Assembly: GCA_959347315.1 (NCBI GenBank)
Contig: OY365810.1
Coordinates: 30,439,234 to 30,503,233, forward strand
DNA: 64,000 nucleotides
Source of the DNA: Bimastos eiseni
Taxonomy: Eukaryota; Annelida; Clitellata; Crassiclitellata; Lumbricidae
Direction of reading: 5' to 3'
The notes under the pieces were generated by a model. That model did no database searches. It was not told where the DNA came from and saw only the letters and a program-made list of their open reading frames with translations. A program made the translations under genes and the position numbers. Shown here piece after piece: positions 1-14,200 of this stretch. Each line of letters begins with the position of its first letter. Within the stretch, counting starts at the first letter, position 1.

Positions 1-1770
1 ATTGCACTTTTAAAAATGCTGAAAATAAGAAAGAGTATCTTACAAAATAAACATGAAAAACCACACCAGAGAACATCACGCATGATGCTCTCTAGAACGG
101 ACTCCTTGTCACCATTTTTAAAATTCATCGCATTCTCACATCAAACAACATTTAATCACAAAAGAAACTGGAATTTCTTTGATACTGAATAGTTAAGCAG
201 AAGCTTGTAACATCCAATAATTAATTATATTGGATATTATTGATTCTGATTATAACTATACCAGAACAATAGACCTTGCTTGTTGTAGAAAGTGACATTC
301 AATTGCTGATAGTAAGAGCAATGTTTACATCGTGAGACACTGGAAGTATGTACCACCATTTGATTCATAGCATTATATAATACATTTGAATGAAATTTTT
401 TATTGAACAAATTATGCTGACTGAATGTTCAATGCAAAAGGTTATAAGCAAGCCTTAAAACATACAACCACGTGCAATTGCACGTGTCACATGTTAGACG
501 ACTTAATCGTTTTTGTTTGCTTATTAAAGGCTCATCATAAATGATGAGTTCTCTTCACAGACACAGGAAGACATTCACAACTTAACAGACGTCACTTTCA
601 AACAAACTCTTCTGATCATCGAATGTATAAAAACAATGGTTGACACTGTTCACAACAAGTTACCATTCGCAAATAAATACTAACAATGGTAACATTTTTT
701 TTAAACAAGTACATCATTTGACATATTATGATTATGCACAACGAAATTCTTATAGATTTTGATTACTACGACTGCTATAGCTATAAATAACTAGTTTATC
801 TCCCCTTCTATTTGTGCCCTGCTGGATTATCATTTTGCCTAATAAGTAATTAGTAGATTTAAGTTACTAGAGGACGGAATAGGAGTAGATCTAGTTCTGC
901 CATTATATGCTGCAACAGTTAGTCACCTATCCATTATTCTAACACAACACAAACAAATCTAATTCTTGATAAGTATTCATCAGATTGATGAATGCACTGA
1001 TGCCCACCATATTTCGTCACTCGCTACTGTTAACTAGACATCAATTCATATTCAACGCACCAGATGATATTAACCCCGTAGCTAAGACTTACTGATAAGC
1101 CTCCGTAATTTCTATAGCTGACGAATAATTCTAATGATGAAAATAGACTTCAGACATCAAATGCTGCAGGTTGGAAAACCACTGATCCATGCCAGGGATT
1201 GCAGAACGTCACTATTGCAACAACCGACGCCAAAGCTAGGTGTCTACGCAACAAGTTGAACCGATAACAATGCACACAACATTTACAACGTCCAGTAAAC
1301 AATCGAATTTTGTAAAAAAAAACTACAATCTGTCAGTCCAATGATAAATACAACTAAAGGATGGGTAAAAAACATTCAACAAAATTAAGAAATTTAAACG
1401 AATTAAAGATGTCAATAATTCAAGCAGAGTAACAAAAAACTCCACACATCACAGGACAGATTAAAGTCCTCACAAAAGTCTTCAACTGCACTCATTAATT
1501 ATCTAAATAGTCGATTGTAAAAAGTACAAAACTCAACAAATTCCTCAGAACAACCAACACTTTGCAGTTGCATTCGATACAGATCTTAGATATTTAAAAA
1601 ATCCTAATGTCGGAAGATCTACACAAGAAGTCTTCTACACTCTACCAACTAATGCACAACCCAACCAAGACATTTCAGACATAAAAGCCTCAGGACACAG
1701 GTGGCAGAGTAATATCAGAAGATTGGAAGATGAGCCATACGGATACGGACTTCACGAGACCGCTTCCCAC
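1..1770. other. 3' flank of the phosphatase gene, probably including its 3' UTR
   Basis: AT-rich sequence with no convincing reading frame. The phosphatase stop codon lies at its right edge on the minus strand, so at least part of this block should be that gene's 3' untranslated region. I see no mobile element with recognisable ends here. The extent of the transcript cannot be fixed from sequence alone. Confidence 0.5.
399..404 (-). other. candidate polyadenylation signal (AATAAA)
   Basis: An AATAAA hexamer on the minus strand about 1.37 kb after the phosphatase stop codon. In AT-rich DNA such hexamers are common by chance, so this is only a candidate end of that transcript. Confidence 0.2.
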
Positions 1771-4424
1771 TCAGATGAGCCGTGACGACTGAAAATAGAG
1801 ATTGATCATCTTGTAGACAAAGCTGTACTGAGAGACAGTCTGGACCATGTGCATGCGTTGGTTACGTAGCATCTTCAGTGCGGAAGGCACGTCGACGTTT
1901 CCGTTGTGCTCCATAATCGTCTTCATCATCTCCGTGAGAACGAGAACCCCCGTCCGACCAACTCCAGCACTGCAGTGAACCACGACACACACCGGCTTCT
2001 GTGTGTTTTGCTCCAGCATCACCTGTCGTTTTATGGCGCTGAGTTCGTCAAGGTATTCCAGGAAGCCGGCCGGGTTGCTTGGACATCCGCGGTCGGGCCA
2101 CTCCGTGTACTGGAGGTGCCAGACAAGGCGCTCGGTTCGCGACGGGTCGTGACGCACGATCAGACCGCGCGTTACGTACGACCAGCATTCGTTGATGTAG
2201 CGAAGGGCGACGCTGAAGTTGCCAAATTTCAGGGCGTTTTCGGCCCCCATGCGGACAGGCCAATACTTGGCACATTTGCGCTGTTCGGGATCGTTCAGTC
2301 CTGTCAACATTGATACAACTCGAATGTTATTTTCGTAGATCATCTGCCAGAAGTCAATGACCGTATTTGCGAGTGGACCTTGCGTCGCTATGTACGAGAA
2401 TTCTTGCTTGCCGACCTGCACTCGTATATGCGATGCGTTGATGTAACCGGTTGGGTTTTCCTTGGTTGGTTTTAGTTTCACGCGGTTATCCTCATAGGGA
2501 AGAACGTCTTTGAACCGGTTTCGATCTCGGTTTACGTCGCCTAATGCCGTGGAACAGTCGAACTTTTGTCGCTTTTTAGGCACCTGCTCGAACTCGACAA
2601 ACACCTGACCGTCCTCCAACTTGCTCTCCAACGTCTGCCGAGATTCGTCGTTTGGTCCCTTGGGCTCCGCATCCATCTCGGTGCTTCCTCCTCTATGGTT
2701 CACCATCCCAGCATTTTCTGTCAACCGTCGAACCTCTAGATTGCCAGTGTTCACTGCAGCTTTCTGCATCATTGAATCAACCGCTGATGAGCCCACAACC
2801 GATGCCTTGTCATTATCACTGCGTTGGCTCCCCGTTCTCCTCTCCGGTGGGATTCCCATATCTTCCGAGCAGTCAGAGGAATGGCCAAGAGGATTAGCCG
2901 ATCCGTTTGATCTCTGCTGGAACTCTCGCATGTCGCCTGTAACAAGCCGCTGTGCTTCGTCGACAGACATAGGCAGCTGTTTGACGCCATCGGATTTGGA
3001 GGAGTTGATCTGAAGGTTTCGAAAGGCCTCCTGCAGACGCAACTGCTGAAGGTACTCGTCTCTTGCGACCGACGGGTTCTCGGCCATCTTCTGAAGGATC
3101 ACCCGGTTCTGCTTCTCAAAGTGTTGAAGCATCGCCAGGCGACTGAGGTCAACAGATACTCCCATCGCATTACGGCCCGTGGCATTCGTGTCAGCAGTAC
3201 CATTTTTAGTAACGTCGGGAAATGGCAGATGGACCGACCTGTTTGAATCAAACAGACTGACAGGCTGGTTGGCATTGTCCTCCCCAGTGGGCTGATTGAC
3301 CTCCCCATGCCCAGCAGCTCGGTCGATGTCCGCATGCCCCGCAGAACGGTTGACCTCTCTCTGCCCCATCATCCGGTTGACCTCCGCTCGGCTGCCAGAT
3401 GACGAATCGATATTGTCCTTGGATTGATTAGAACGCAACTGGTAGAACTGGAGGTGGTGGGCATCAAGTGCAAGGTTTTCCAGGCTCTGGTCAAAGCGCG
3501 ACTGCATGACGAGGTGCGGTCGAGAGTGACACGTCGCCAGGTCCGGAGTGCTGTGGCTGACGGCGTTTGCCATCTGCAGTGCCAGATCCGGTGTGCTCGT
3601 GCTCTGGCGCCCGTAAGGCGGCGGCTGACGGTACTGCAGCATTGCAGCCACGTCCGGAACATTCTCAATGCGGCTGTAGACAAGCCCATCACGTCCCACG
3701 AGCGACGGATAGACCATGAGACTGCTCGAACGATCGACCGGCCGACTCGGCTGGTAGCCCAACAGTTCGCCCCCAATGCCCAGATAGACCGGGTGCTCGA
3801 GGTCCGATCGAATGTCACCCGGATGGTAGGATGGATGGTCGTCTCGTCTCACCCCGGACGGGTAGACGATGAGGCTGCTGGTACGGTCGACCGGTCGTGC
3901 GGGGTGGTACGTCAGCCCTCCCTCAACAACACCGTAGAATGGCCGATCGACGTATGCGTGGCCGTTGTTGTAGTAGGTGACATATTCGAGGGGCATCTGG
4001 TGAATATCCGGCTGACTGTACGCAAGGACGTCCTGTGTAAGATGTGCCGTTGTGCTGCGCTGGAGCATGGTCTGCTGAGCGAGATGGTCCTTCTGGGACA
4101 TGATCGTCCTGTAGTCGGGGGGTGGACGGTACGAGGGGAGTCGGGCGAGGCCAGCCTGCTGAACGAGGCTGTGCTCCGGTCGGACTGGTTGAACGCCGTA
4201 CACGCGCGACATACCCGCTGGTAGGTCGTGGTGCTGGTAGATTTCTGTGATTGGAACATCGGAGCCCTGCATCCCAAGTGTCTGAATACTGGAGCCATGC
4301 ATTCCGGGTCCTTGAACACCGGTTCCAGGAGGCAACTCCGTGCCGATTAGGTGTGGCTGATGAACTGAAGCACGCAAATGGTCGTCACTTGAATTCTCGT
4401 TGATGACAACTGTATTCGCTGAAT
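1771..4424 (-). CDS. PTPN14/PTPN21: phosphatase exon 9 (linker and PTP catalytic domain)
   Basis: One uninterrupted 2,654-base exon encodes residues 301-1184: the low-complexity, PPxY-bearing linker, two copies of a RPVDR[TS]SSL[IM]VYPS motif, and the complete PTP domain including TGYINASH, the IATQGPL and DFWQM motifs, WPD and the HC(x)5R active-site loop. Acceptor TTATGTTGACAG. Translation is also open for 38 codons upstream of the acceptor, but that stretch is intronic by comparison with the family. Confidence 0.95.
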
Positions 4425-7400
4425 CTGTCAACATAAGTAAGAATGAGTTACATAAGAAGAGACGGTTGCATAACCAGATGCCGTCAACAATGAAACTATT
4501 TACAACACATATAAGAAAAGTGCAAACAAATACTATCACAAGAAAAGAAGAGGGTAATGAAGAGGTCTCTAATTATCCCACTCTTACAAATGCTTCACTG
4601 AAATAGGTAAGTTCTATTACAGATGAGATGACCCCCATTAGAGCTGCACCGATGCCGAAACGTGACATCACATCATCGGCAAAAAGTGATATTGGTACAG
4701 TTCTAGACCCCATATTGCATGTTATCCGGTACTTGTGAATAGTCCACAGAATATAAATGGTTTCATCCTCATGTTGTTGGTCAATGGAAACAGTTGCCCA
4801 ATCCCAAGACGTTTCATCATGTACTTATGTACTTGCAAAATTTAAATCCCATCTTGTCCCAAGTCTGTTCAATCAAGAACTTTGCCTAGGCCTTCTCTAT
4901 CATGCCTCAATCCCAAATTTTCCATTAGCATTTCTCACATGTATTTCTATAGCACATATTCTCAGTAATGCATTATGACCATGGCTCTACAGAAGTCATT
5001 ACATGAGACTAGATACATTTCATTCACATTACATCATCTCTATTGCATTTCATCCATCTTTCAAATATATTATATATATAGCTGGCTCTAGTGAAAGTAT
5101 TTCCTCCTCTTTGACTTACCATTTACCGATTGCAGATATTCGTTCAATGATGTATTTGTTGGATTCATCTACAAGAATAAAAGTCTGTTAATAATGAAAT
5201 TTAAAACACCATAGTGCATTATCCTTTGGAATGTTCTCATTTTTCTTTCCATCACAGCTTATATTTCATCCCATCATAATTCCTACCTCTGTATCCTAAC
5301 AAAAGGCAAACACAGTTTACATAACATCGTCGAGACCGTATGGTAGAACTTTGCGACATCGAAGTTCAATGAACCATCAAAAGTAGCTGGATATATATGA
5401 TATTCGATATGACCTAGATATTTTTGACATTCTATTCAATTCCCTGTTAAATGAAGTGATCCTTTTAATATAAAAGATTGTATTGAAAATGCATTTATTT
5501 ACAAAGACTATGTTAAAAACATTAAAGATAGCAGACAAAAAAATTATACTTGCATTTAATATGCGACAATAAAACAAACACAGAATGCAGCATTACTGAC
5601 ACTACACATCTGAATAGGAAGTGGTCTAAAAATGCCAAAATACAACTGTTGAATGTAGCAGAGTTCATATAAAGATGGGACACTCTATGGCAACCAGATA
5701 TCTCCAAACAAAACATCTGCTAACAATTATAATTCATCAAATGATTTATTAGGTGATGTAGTACAGTTGATGCTGAAGAAAATGATGCTGTAGTACTTAG
5801 TAATCTAGAACTAACGATATTGGTCTGAGCCGTATAAGCCATCAATTGACTTCACAGCCAGTCAGCCACCAAAACAATACCAAGAAAGTTGTCTGAGACA
5901 GATGAGTTGCCAGTAAAGTTAATTGAGTAAGGGTCTTAGGTTTACCTGTGTCCACATTATTACATGACATTTGGTATAAAAAAAGAGTATGTGTTGAAAG
6001 ATGACTCTAAATTGATGAAAAACATCAGACAGAAACTAACCTCATTAGCCGTCGACGATAAAACATCCTGTTGCAAGTCACTGAAGGGAACAAAAAACAA
6101 ACTGGATCGAATTAAACAGACATACAGACAGAAAGACCTAAAAGGCCAGTAGGACAGGCAGAACACCATTAATCAACCCATTAACACCAACAAAACTGTC
6201 TTACAACCCTGTTCTGTTATACACCAACATGCCTTTCCAATATCAACTGACTCTCAATTCATATATAGAGTCCATTATCACATGCCATATATGTAAATAG
6301 TCAAAGATGATCACTAATTTAACATAATTCTTTAGTATAAACTGCACAGAAGAGTTTACAATAACTGGGCAAAGAAAACACAATCCAACTAAATACACAA
6401 CAGAATATTTGAACTAATCATGACATCTGGCACAATTTCATTCTTGATGTGGAAAGTGTAAAAAAAATAAAAATACCAATACAATTAGTAGAAATAGAAA
6501 AGTCTTCTTTACGGTATTGCATAAGCTGTATTATCTTCACCGAGATGTACTCCACAGTTTTCCCCTTCCCTTTCATCCGTGCTGGAAAAGAAAACATGCA
6601 ACTCCATGTACTTATGGGAAGCTACACATGGATTGCACATGGATTGCCAGTTACATCAAATATCATATACCCATAAATGCTTAAGCAAAAACTCTTACAC
6701 TTTGTGCATAATTCCACCACTGTCTGCACTTTGGCAGTGCCAGTCCCAAGCCTGGATAAAGGAGGAGGACGACACCAATGATCATTGCTATAAAACAGTG
6801 TTGTTAAACTGAAACTACTACTACTACTACTACTTAGTAACCTTGAAGGGGCGCTTTATAAATTTCTGTAATGAATGAACTCCTTTGTGCATTCATTCAT
6901 GCAAGAAGGGGCTCCAAGCACTAAGCTAACAAAATATGAAGCAAGAGCGTTCCAGCACATATACTCTTGAGTGATAACTTAACCAAGAGAAGGCTTAATA
7001 AAACCATTTCCAAATGACTATGTCGTCTAACCTAGGTGTGGCCTGGAGATGACTGTTTGCTTTGTAGAATCTCTGCTGACGACAACACATCTTGTAAACA
7101 TACTTGGCAAACTCCGCGTTTTCCTTAAATGTAATAATCAACCATCAAAGCAATATTGTCTAGATTACATTCATCACTTACTTGTCAAGACATTGTCAAA
7201 GCTCATCAACAGTACAGGTACTGTTTATGAGTGATTACATTGAGGTAATCACTCAAAGCAGCATAAAACAAAATCACACTGCTGTATGCTACCAACACTT
7301 AAAAGGGTATCATTCAGTTTATTGAACACCCATAATTATAAATCGATTATACAGTCACTAAAAGAAAGTATTTCTACGTCATTCATGGTTGAGACCAGGA

Positions 7401-8185
7401 GGAACAACAGTTCCACAACAGAATTCATGATATCATTTAACGGTTTCACAATCCATCTGATTTTATAAGAACTTTATAAGAAAGCACAATTAACACTTCA
7501 ATTAGCACATCACAATAAGGGATTATTTTAATACATTCTTATCAGATACATGAGGGGTGGTAAACCACATTGCATTGGGAACCACCTTTTATAAACAGTT
7601 AATTTGGCACCTTTGAATTTGACACCTTATCAGATAAGCATCAAATATATAAACATAATTCAAAATCACATTTATATGGCAGTGTCCTTAGCCAGAAACA
7701 CATACTGGTCCCAAGCAATGTCAGTCGTTTAGATGACAGACACATCAGAGAAATTAGTAACTGAGAAACTGATATTCATGAAACTGAAAAAACTTCTAAC
7801 TAACCAAAAGAAAGTAGAAGGGCTTGTCACTGAGCTTTGTATCAATGCCAAGTTGTCGTTTGCTGTTAGAGAAGTTTACAATGTCTGACCACCTAGACAA
7901 CAGACAAATGTTCTTAAGATAAAACACACAAACACCCAAATATCAACAACTCAAACACCGACAAAGTCAAAACCTAGCAAAAGTCTACACGTATAATAAT
8001 TTATTGTATATGTTATAGGCAACGTGTGAAATAGGGATTTTGTAAAATGCCTGATTTCTTAGATTTTAGGCAATATGCAAAATCACCCATTTACGGTTAG
8101 GATTAGAGTCAGGGTTAGTGTAGTGTTAGCATTTTACAAATTGCCTAGGCATTTTACGAAATTCATAGTTTCACACATTGCCTGT

Positions 8186-8223
<38 letters not shown>

Positions 8224-11200
8224 TAAACACACACATATATATATAATTTTTAAGATATCAGTGCTTACTTCTGAAGCTTTGTTACCGAGTTCACGCTATG
8301 ACTGGACACAAATTCATAACTCCAAGTTGCTGCCAATGCAGTGTCATTCCTGGCAAGTTGTATGTCATCTAAAAGACTGACATTGCTTGGGACCAATATT
8401 TTTTTTGCCAAACGACACTGCTTCATCATTTATCAAGACCGCTGCAGAGTAAATATCCTAAAGTTGCTATATAAATCTACAGAATGAATCATTAAAAAAT
8501 ATAATAGTACTTTCAGCAAAAAACACAGCTAAGTAAGCAAATGCTTATACACATATCCAATCAATGATCAACCTATTAGAAGTTGCTTCAAACTTAACAT
8601 CACTGCTTACATGCTTTAGAGACAGTTTTCTGGCATATTTATTATTAGTTTATGACAAGAAGCTACATCATGATGACAAAAATGATTCCCTTCAAACACT
8701 TTCAAGGGCTGATCAATTGAGTCTGTCAAAAATACTGAAAAATGGACAAGAAAGCCCAAAACTGCTAAGCAATTGTTGAAATTAAAGTATACAGGAACAC
8801 ACTGTGGACCATTTGTCTCAACCGAAAAAGTTGAACCATTGACCTGAAAGCCATTTCAGTACAGAATGCTTCACTGTGCGACAAGTTCCATATGCTATTT
8901 GTGTTAGTTAATCTAATCTGGCTAGAACGCTTACTTGAAGTAAACAGTTGGCTGATTTCCAGATAGAGGTTTGACAAAGATTCCAACAAAAGATGTTCCC
9001 AGCAACAATTCTTTCCCAGCTGTGTCCTGTGTTAAAGAAAATGAAAGAAACAATTAGCACATTAATTAACCAATTAATCAACAAGAGCTAAATAAAACAG
9101 CATTGTCAAGACTACTACCTGGATTCCTGGCATTCTGTCTGAAGGCTTACAATTCTGCCAATCCTAGAAATAAAAGTCTTTTAAGTATTATGCACCATTG
9201 CTCTTCTGAGGTACCTTAAATTGTCAAGCAATATACATGCATATTACATACATACATACTAGGGCATAACTGAGTAGACAATTTTCACCGAGTACCGAGT
9301 ATTTGGTTGCACTATTTGCCGGATCCGGGTATGAATCGAATAGTAGCGGCAAATCTGTCCAGCGAGTAGTGACGGCACTGGTCTTGAAAATTTGGTATGC
9401 AATAGCAGCAATGCGCATGTTCCGCACGTGATGTTCAAGTAAGACATATTGAAAGATGTACCATAATTTCGTTAAAAATTGATCTTTTATCTATTGGTAT
9501 GCAATTGCGTATTTTGCTTCCATGCAGCGCCTTAACTACCAGTGAGTACCATCCGTAGGCAAAGCATAGTTAACTTGCCACGTGCACAGCTATAATCAAT
9601 GCAGAGTCTATGGCAATATCCTTCATATAGCATATCATCACACTCTAGGCTATAACAATTTATTTATTATTTAATAACTTTATTTGTGAAAAATTTTAAA
9701 ACCTTATCATAAAATTTGAAATATGAAGTTATCAACGATGTCGTTACTCTCTAATGTTTACCACAAAGTGGACGGAGCCAATTCAAGCGGGAAAATTACT
9801 GATTTGGCTGCCACCTTGGGAATGCAACTAAAAGAAATTAAAACATATAAATTAACATCCTTATATTGAAGAAAATTCAATGGAATGTTAAGTTTTTGTT
9901 TAATAAAACAATAACTTATAAGCAGCCCGTTAGTCCTAAATTTATTTGATGAAAAAATATTATATCCCAAAAAATTATTTGATCAAAAAAGTTATTTTTA
10001 GCTGTTTGCGCGTGTAATAATTGCCGCTTCGAATATTCCGAATAGTCCCATATTCGGCCGAGGCGAATGTCCGAGGCGATTTCCGGTTATGCCCTAATAC
10101 ACACATACCATCAGGCAATGGCAGGACTTGAGTACCCTCTACTGGTGTCCGGCCATCAAACTTTAGCATAACATTACACACAAACACTGCAACATGATGA
10201 CCCTGCTAAAGCCCATTGAGAAGACATATTGCCTACCTTAACGGGGTAGTACTCCAGCCCGTATCCTTCCAGTTCCTGGGCTAACTGGATGTAATGGAGC
10301 TTGGCAGTAGCTGGTGGAAAGCCCCGCAGCTGCTGGTGCATGCTCGCTATTTCACACGTCAACTGCCTTACAATGTGATCTTCAGTCGACAAATTCTACA
10401 TAAAACAACATCAACAAATTATATGAAAGCCCAGTGCATCACCGCATATACATTTAATATATATATGAATATATATATGCATACTTAAATATAGGTTTGT
10501 ACATGTACATATATACATTTCTATATATACATATACACATATATACACCAAAAAGTTCATTTAAGAAAAACTGACTTGGTCAAACTCTAATGTTATTACA
10601 TCACAACACCATTTTGCATGAGTCTTCTTGCGAACATGAACAGGAATAATGTATTTACATTTCAAGTTACATTCTCATCTTACACTCAGTAGCTCTGTTA
10701 AAGGCTGCTCCTATTTTCGATCAGCATCTGGTGGAAAGTATATCGTTCTTAGCATTCGTCTTGTCTTCGGCCGGTGGTCATCCACTGTTGCCGGTCCCTC
10801 CTTCATCTCTATCTCAGAGGGGGGGAGGTCAAACGTCTCTGTGATGGCAGGCCAGTAGCAATATTTTCCATCAAATGGCGGGCCAGAGTGCCAAAAGCGC
10901 ATGAGGAAAATGGGGTAGGGATCTCAGAGGGGGCCATGCAAATAGTTGAATTAGGCTTTGAAAACATGATTCTGATATGCAGTATCAATTACAAACATCA
11001 CAGAAAACCCATAAAGCATTAAAAAATTACAAATAAGACCCTTTATTCCCAATTGTCAGCGGGCCAGAAATGGCCCACGAGCCGGCTCTTTGACACCCCT
11101 GCTCCACCTCCTCATGTTTGCAACTCTCTCAGTAAGACAGTCTTTCACCCTAAGCTGAAAACCTACCATGGATCCACTGTGTCTATGGCTCTTAATTGTT

Positions 11201-14200
11201 GCCTGGCCTCGATGTGCACTTTTGAACTTTGTGTAAGATTATAAAAATTATAAAATTACAGTTGTATCGCATAGCATTTACACCAATACACAACTTTTAG
11301 ATCCCACAGATAGCTACATACATAGAGCCTTTGAAGAATCCTTAATGAGCTTAAATGCTCACGACCAAACAAATATTTAAGAAATTAATGTCTAAGATAA
11401 CTGACCTGAGGTAGAAGAACCATATTGCTCAAGTAATCATTGCCATGCATTTCAGAATTATAGTCTCCCAGCTCGGCTAAAGTCGATCAAGAAACAAAAG
11501 TATAATGACAACTTAAAATGAAATGCAAAGATCACAACCAGTATAAATGATAATTTATTTATAACTTTCAAAGCTTGATAATGCCATACAGCTTGGAAAA
11601 TCTAATAGAATAAGTATAAAAAGCAAAATTTACTATTCAATTATGGGGACTTGCTACTAAATACACATACACACACCCCACCCACACACACAGGGCCGTA
11701 CCGAGCTATAATTGCGCCCTGTGCCTAGCTAATTACGCCCTGTGCGTAGCATCAATCTGGCGCCCCCCCACATGGTGAAAATAGTGCATTTTACAGAATA
11801 ATAAGTTATTCCACCCTAAAATTTGCGCCCTTTCCACATTTGCGCCCTGGGTCTACGCTCCGCCGGCCCCCCCTCCGTACGGCCCTGCACACACACACCA
11901 TGCACATATCCAATCAATTACAATAACTTTGATTGCACTATTATCAGAGACATCAGTCGATAATTGCTTCAAATAAAATCGTAATAAAAGTAATTGTAAA
12001 TAAATAAGTAAATCATAAATAAATAATAATAATAAATAGTAAATTGTAATAAATGTAATCCACTGGAGAAGCTGGGTTGAAAGCCAATAGACCAGTGAAA
12101 CCAGAATAAAACTACAGCGGGTATGTAAATTCAAAGAGACGAATATTAAGTCTGAACCTGAATTAAACCAAAGAATTGACCCAATGAACTGAACTGGGCA
12201 GCAACAGCCATGGTTCTGGATTAGGGACCGAAAATTCTCGAAAGTCAACACATGGTATAAATGTACCTTGAACACCGTAGGCTGCAAGGAGTATGGCATG
12301 TTCCGGAGTGCACTGCAGTCGACCATCGATGATTTCAGTCTTCAGGTAAAGATAGTACTGGTATCTGATTCAAAACAGATGACACAATAATCACTTAAAG
12401 ATAGCAATGGTATCTGATTCAAAACAGATGACACAATTATCACTTAAAGATAGCAATGGTATCTGATTCAGAACAAATGACACAATAATCACTTAAAGAT
12501 AGTACTGGTATCTGATTCAAAACAGATGACACATTTATCACCTAAACTTTAAAACCTAAAGACAGGTAAGACACCATTTACAGTGCAGACTTCTTAACTC
12601 GCTGTCCTTGGTCGGCAAAGCAGTGATTGTGTGTTGATGAACCGTTGGATTATTATAGTTTTGTATGGTTTGTGTTTACAGTCTTTGTGCCAATTAGAAG
12701 CCAAAGACTGCTGTCAGGTGTGAAGGCACTTGCACTGTTGCTTGCTACCAGAAGGTTTTGTCCAACTACTTCGAAAGACCATTTGGAACAACAGTGATTG
12801 TGACTTAATGCTAGAGCCGTACTGAAACACATCATTTGCTATTCGGCCAAATACAAATAATTGACCATACAATTTGGCCGAACATGAATACGAATAGTAG
12901 GTGATGGCAGAGCGGATCATAAGTAAAAACTAGACACAAGTGAATATAATTATTTTAAATGTTTACTAACATAACTCACTTTTCATACAATAATTGAGCT
13001 TCAATAAATATTGTCTTCAACTCTAATTTTTTTAACGCAGCATTTTTACAGAAGAAAGTAATTGCCATTTTTACTGAAAGTTATGGATGCTTGCCTTCAG
13101 AAAGACAAAACATTTAAGTACAGAAAAGGACATATGTACCTGCATGCCAATATATATATATCTATACATATATATATATATATATATATATGTACATGCA
13201 TCAAAGCCATGGGAATAATCTGACACTTTGCCTCACTCACCTTGACATTTCGTCCTGGATTTGAGTGACATCTCCAATGCAGAACATGACTCCGAAGTAG
13301 AGCATTGGGCTCTGGGCATATTTTTCCAGTTGTTTCTTTAAGGGTTTATCCAGGTCAACCCATCGTAATGTAGGTGTCTTTTTGTTCGTAAATCTCAGTC
13401 CAAAATACTGGATCTGTAACCAACACAGAAATCTTACAAATTTGAGTAATAATTTGCCATATTTACTGCAGTGACAAGTTTATAATACACAGTCTTACCA
13501 CCCATCATCATTTGCCTAAGACTCCTCTTCTTATCACTCAACAAGCTTTCCATTCCAAATTAAAATTCCACCTCCCTCCCTAATCCATCGTTCCTTTGTC
13601 TTGAAAGCTTTTAAGTCCTCAATTAAACCTGCCCTAGCAGGTCCATTGCCTCCTCTTTCTAGTCTCAATGGAATGCAAACTGATTACCATCTCTCAACAA
13701 CACCACTGACTTGATGCAACATTCGTGTGTGAGCTGGTGCTCCGCGCTTAGAAGTTTATGATCACAATTGCTTAACAAACTCATTTAATCTGATCCAAAG
13801 GATTAAACAATTCATCAAATATGCATACACAGCATAAGAACAACAGTGTCACATGAAATATCTAACCACAAGAAGTACGTTTACTTAAATCAAACAACCA
13901 TGATTTGTGACCCCAATTCACATTTCCTTTTCATCACAATTTTTACAAAACATATCACACTTAGTCATGCCATAATTACTGAGCATAACTTATAATTACT
14001 AAGCCTTATTTTATTCTGGCAAGGTTAAGCGTCGGTTATCACACACTGTCGATTAACACTATGATTGCTGACCCAACTACCAGGCACAACTAATATGAGC
14101 CTAAAATCGAGCAATTTTCCAAAATATTTGTACATCCTTTTGCTAAAAGAATAAAAAAATAACTTTTCTTTTGTGAGTTTGCCTAACTGTCACACTGTAG

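Larger units (their letters stand above)
7680..8420. repeat. inverted repeat pair bracketing phosphatase exon 7
   Basis: Arms 7680-7740 and 8361-8420 are inverted copies, about 85% identical by eye over 60 bases, both beginning CAGTGTC at the outer edge and sharing CCAAGCAATGTCAGTC. No target-site duplication is visible outside, which favours two opposed repeat copies over one element. Exon 7 lies between them. Confidence 0.8.

Noticed and set aside
3424..4224. 266-codon plus-strand frame opposite the phosphatase linker
   Set aside because: Antisense shadow of a conserved coding exon; the minus frame has the recognisable protein.
6480..6580. Candidate phosphatase exon after a TTTTCTTTTCCAG acceptor
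   Set aside because: The required phase soon meets a stop or ends at a poor donor, and the exon pair at 7801 and 5127 covers the same FERM region with matching phases.
7680..8420. Reading the inverted repeats as the ends of one hAT element that contains exon 7
   Set aside because: No flanking target duplication, and the exon inside is an ancestral conserved part of the phosphatase.
9975..10187. Frame next to phosphatase exon 5 that resembles a FERM strand (KFDGRTPVEG)
   Set aside because: It would need an intron of only about 31 bases, and the true continuation is the exon at 8935-9026, which aligns without gaps and in phase.
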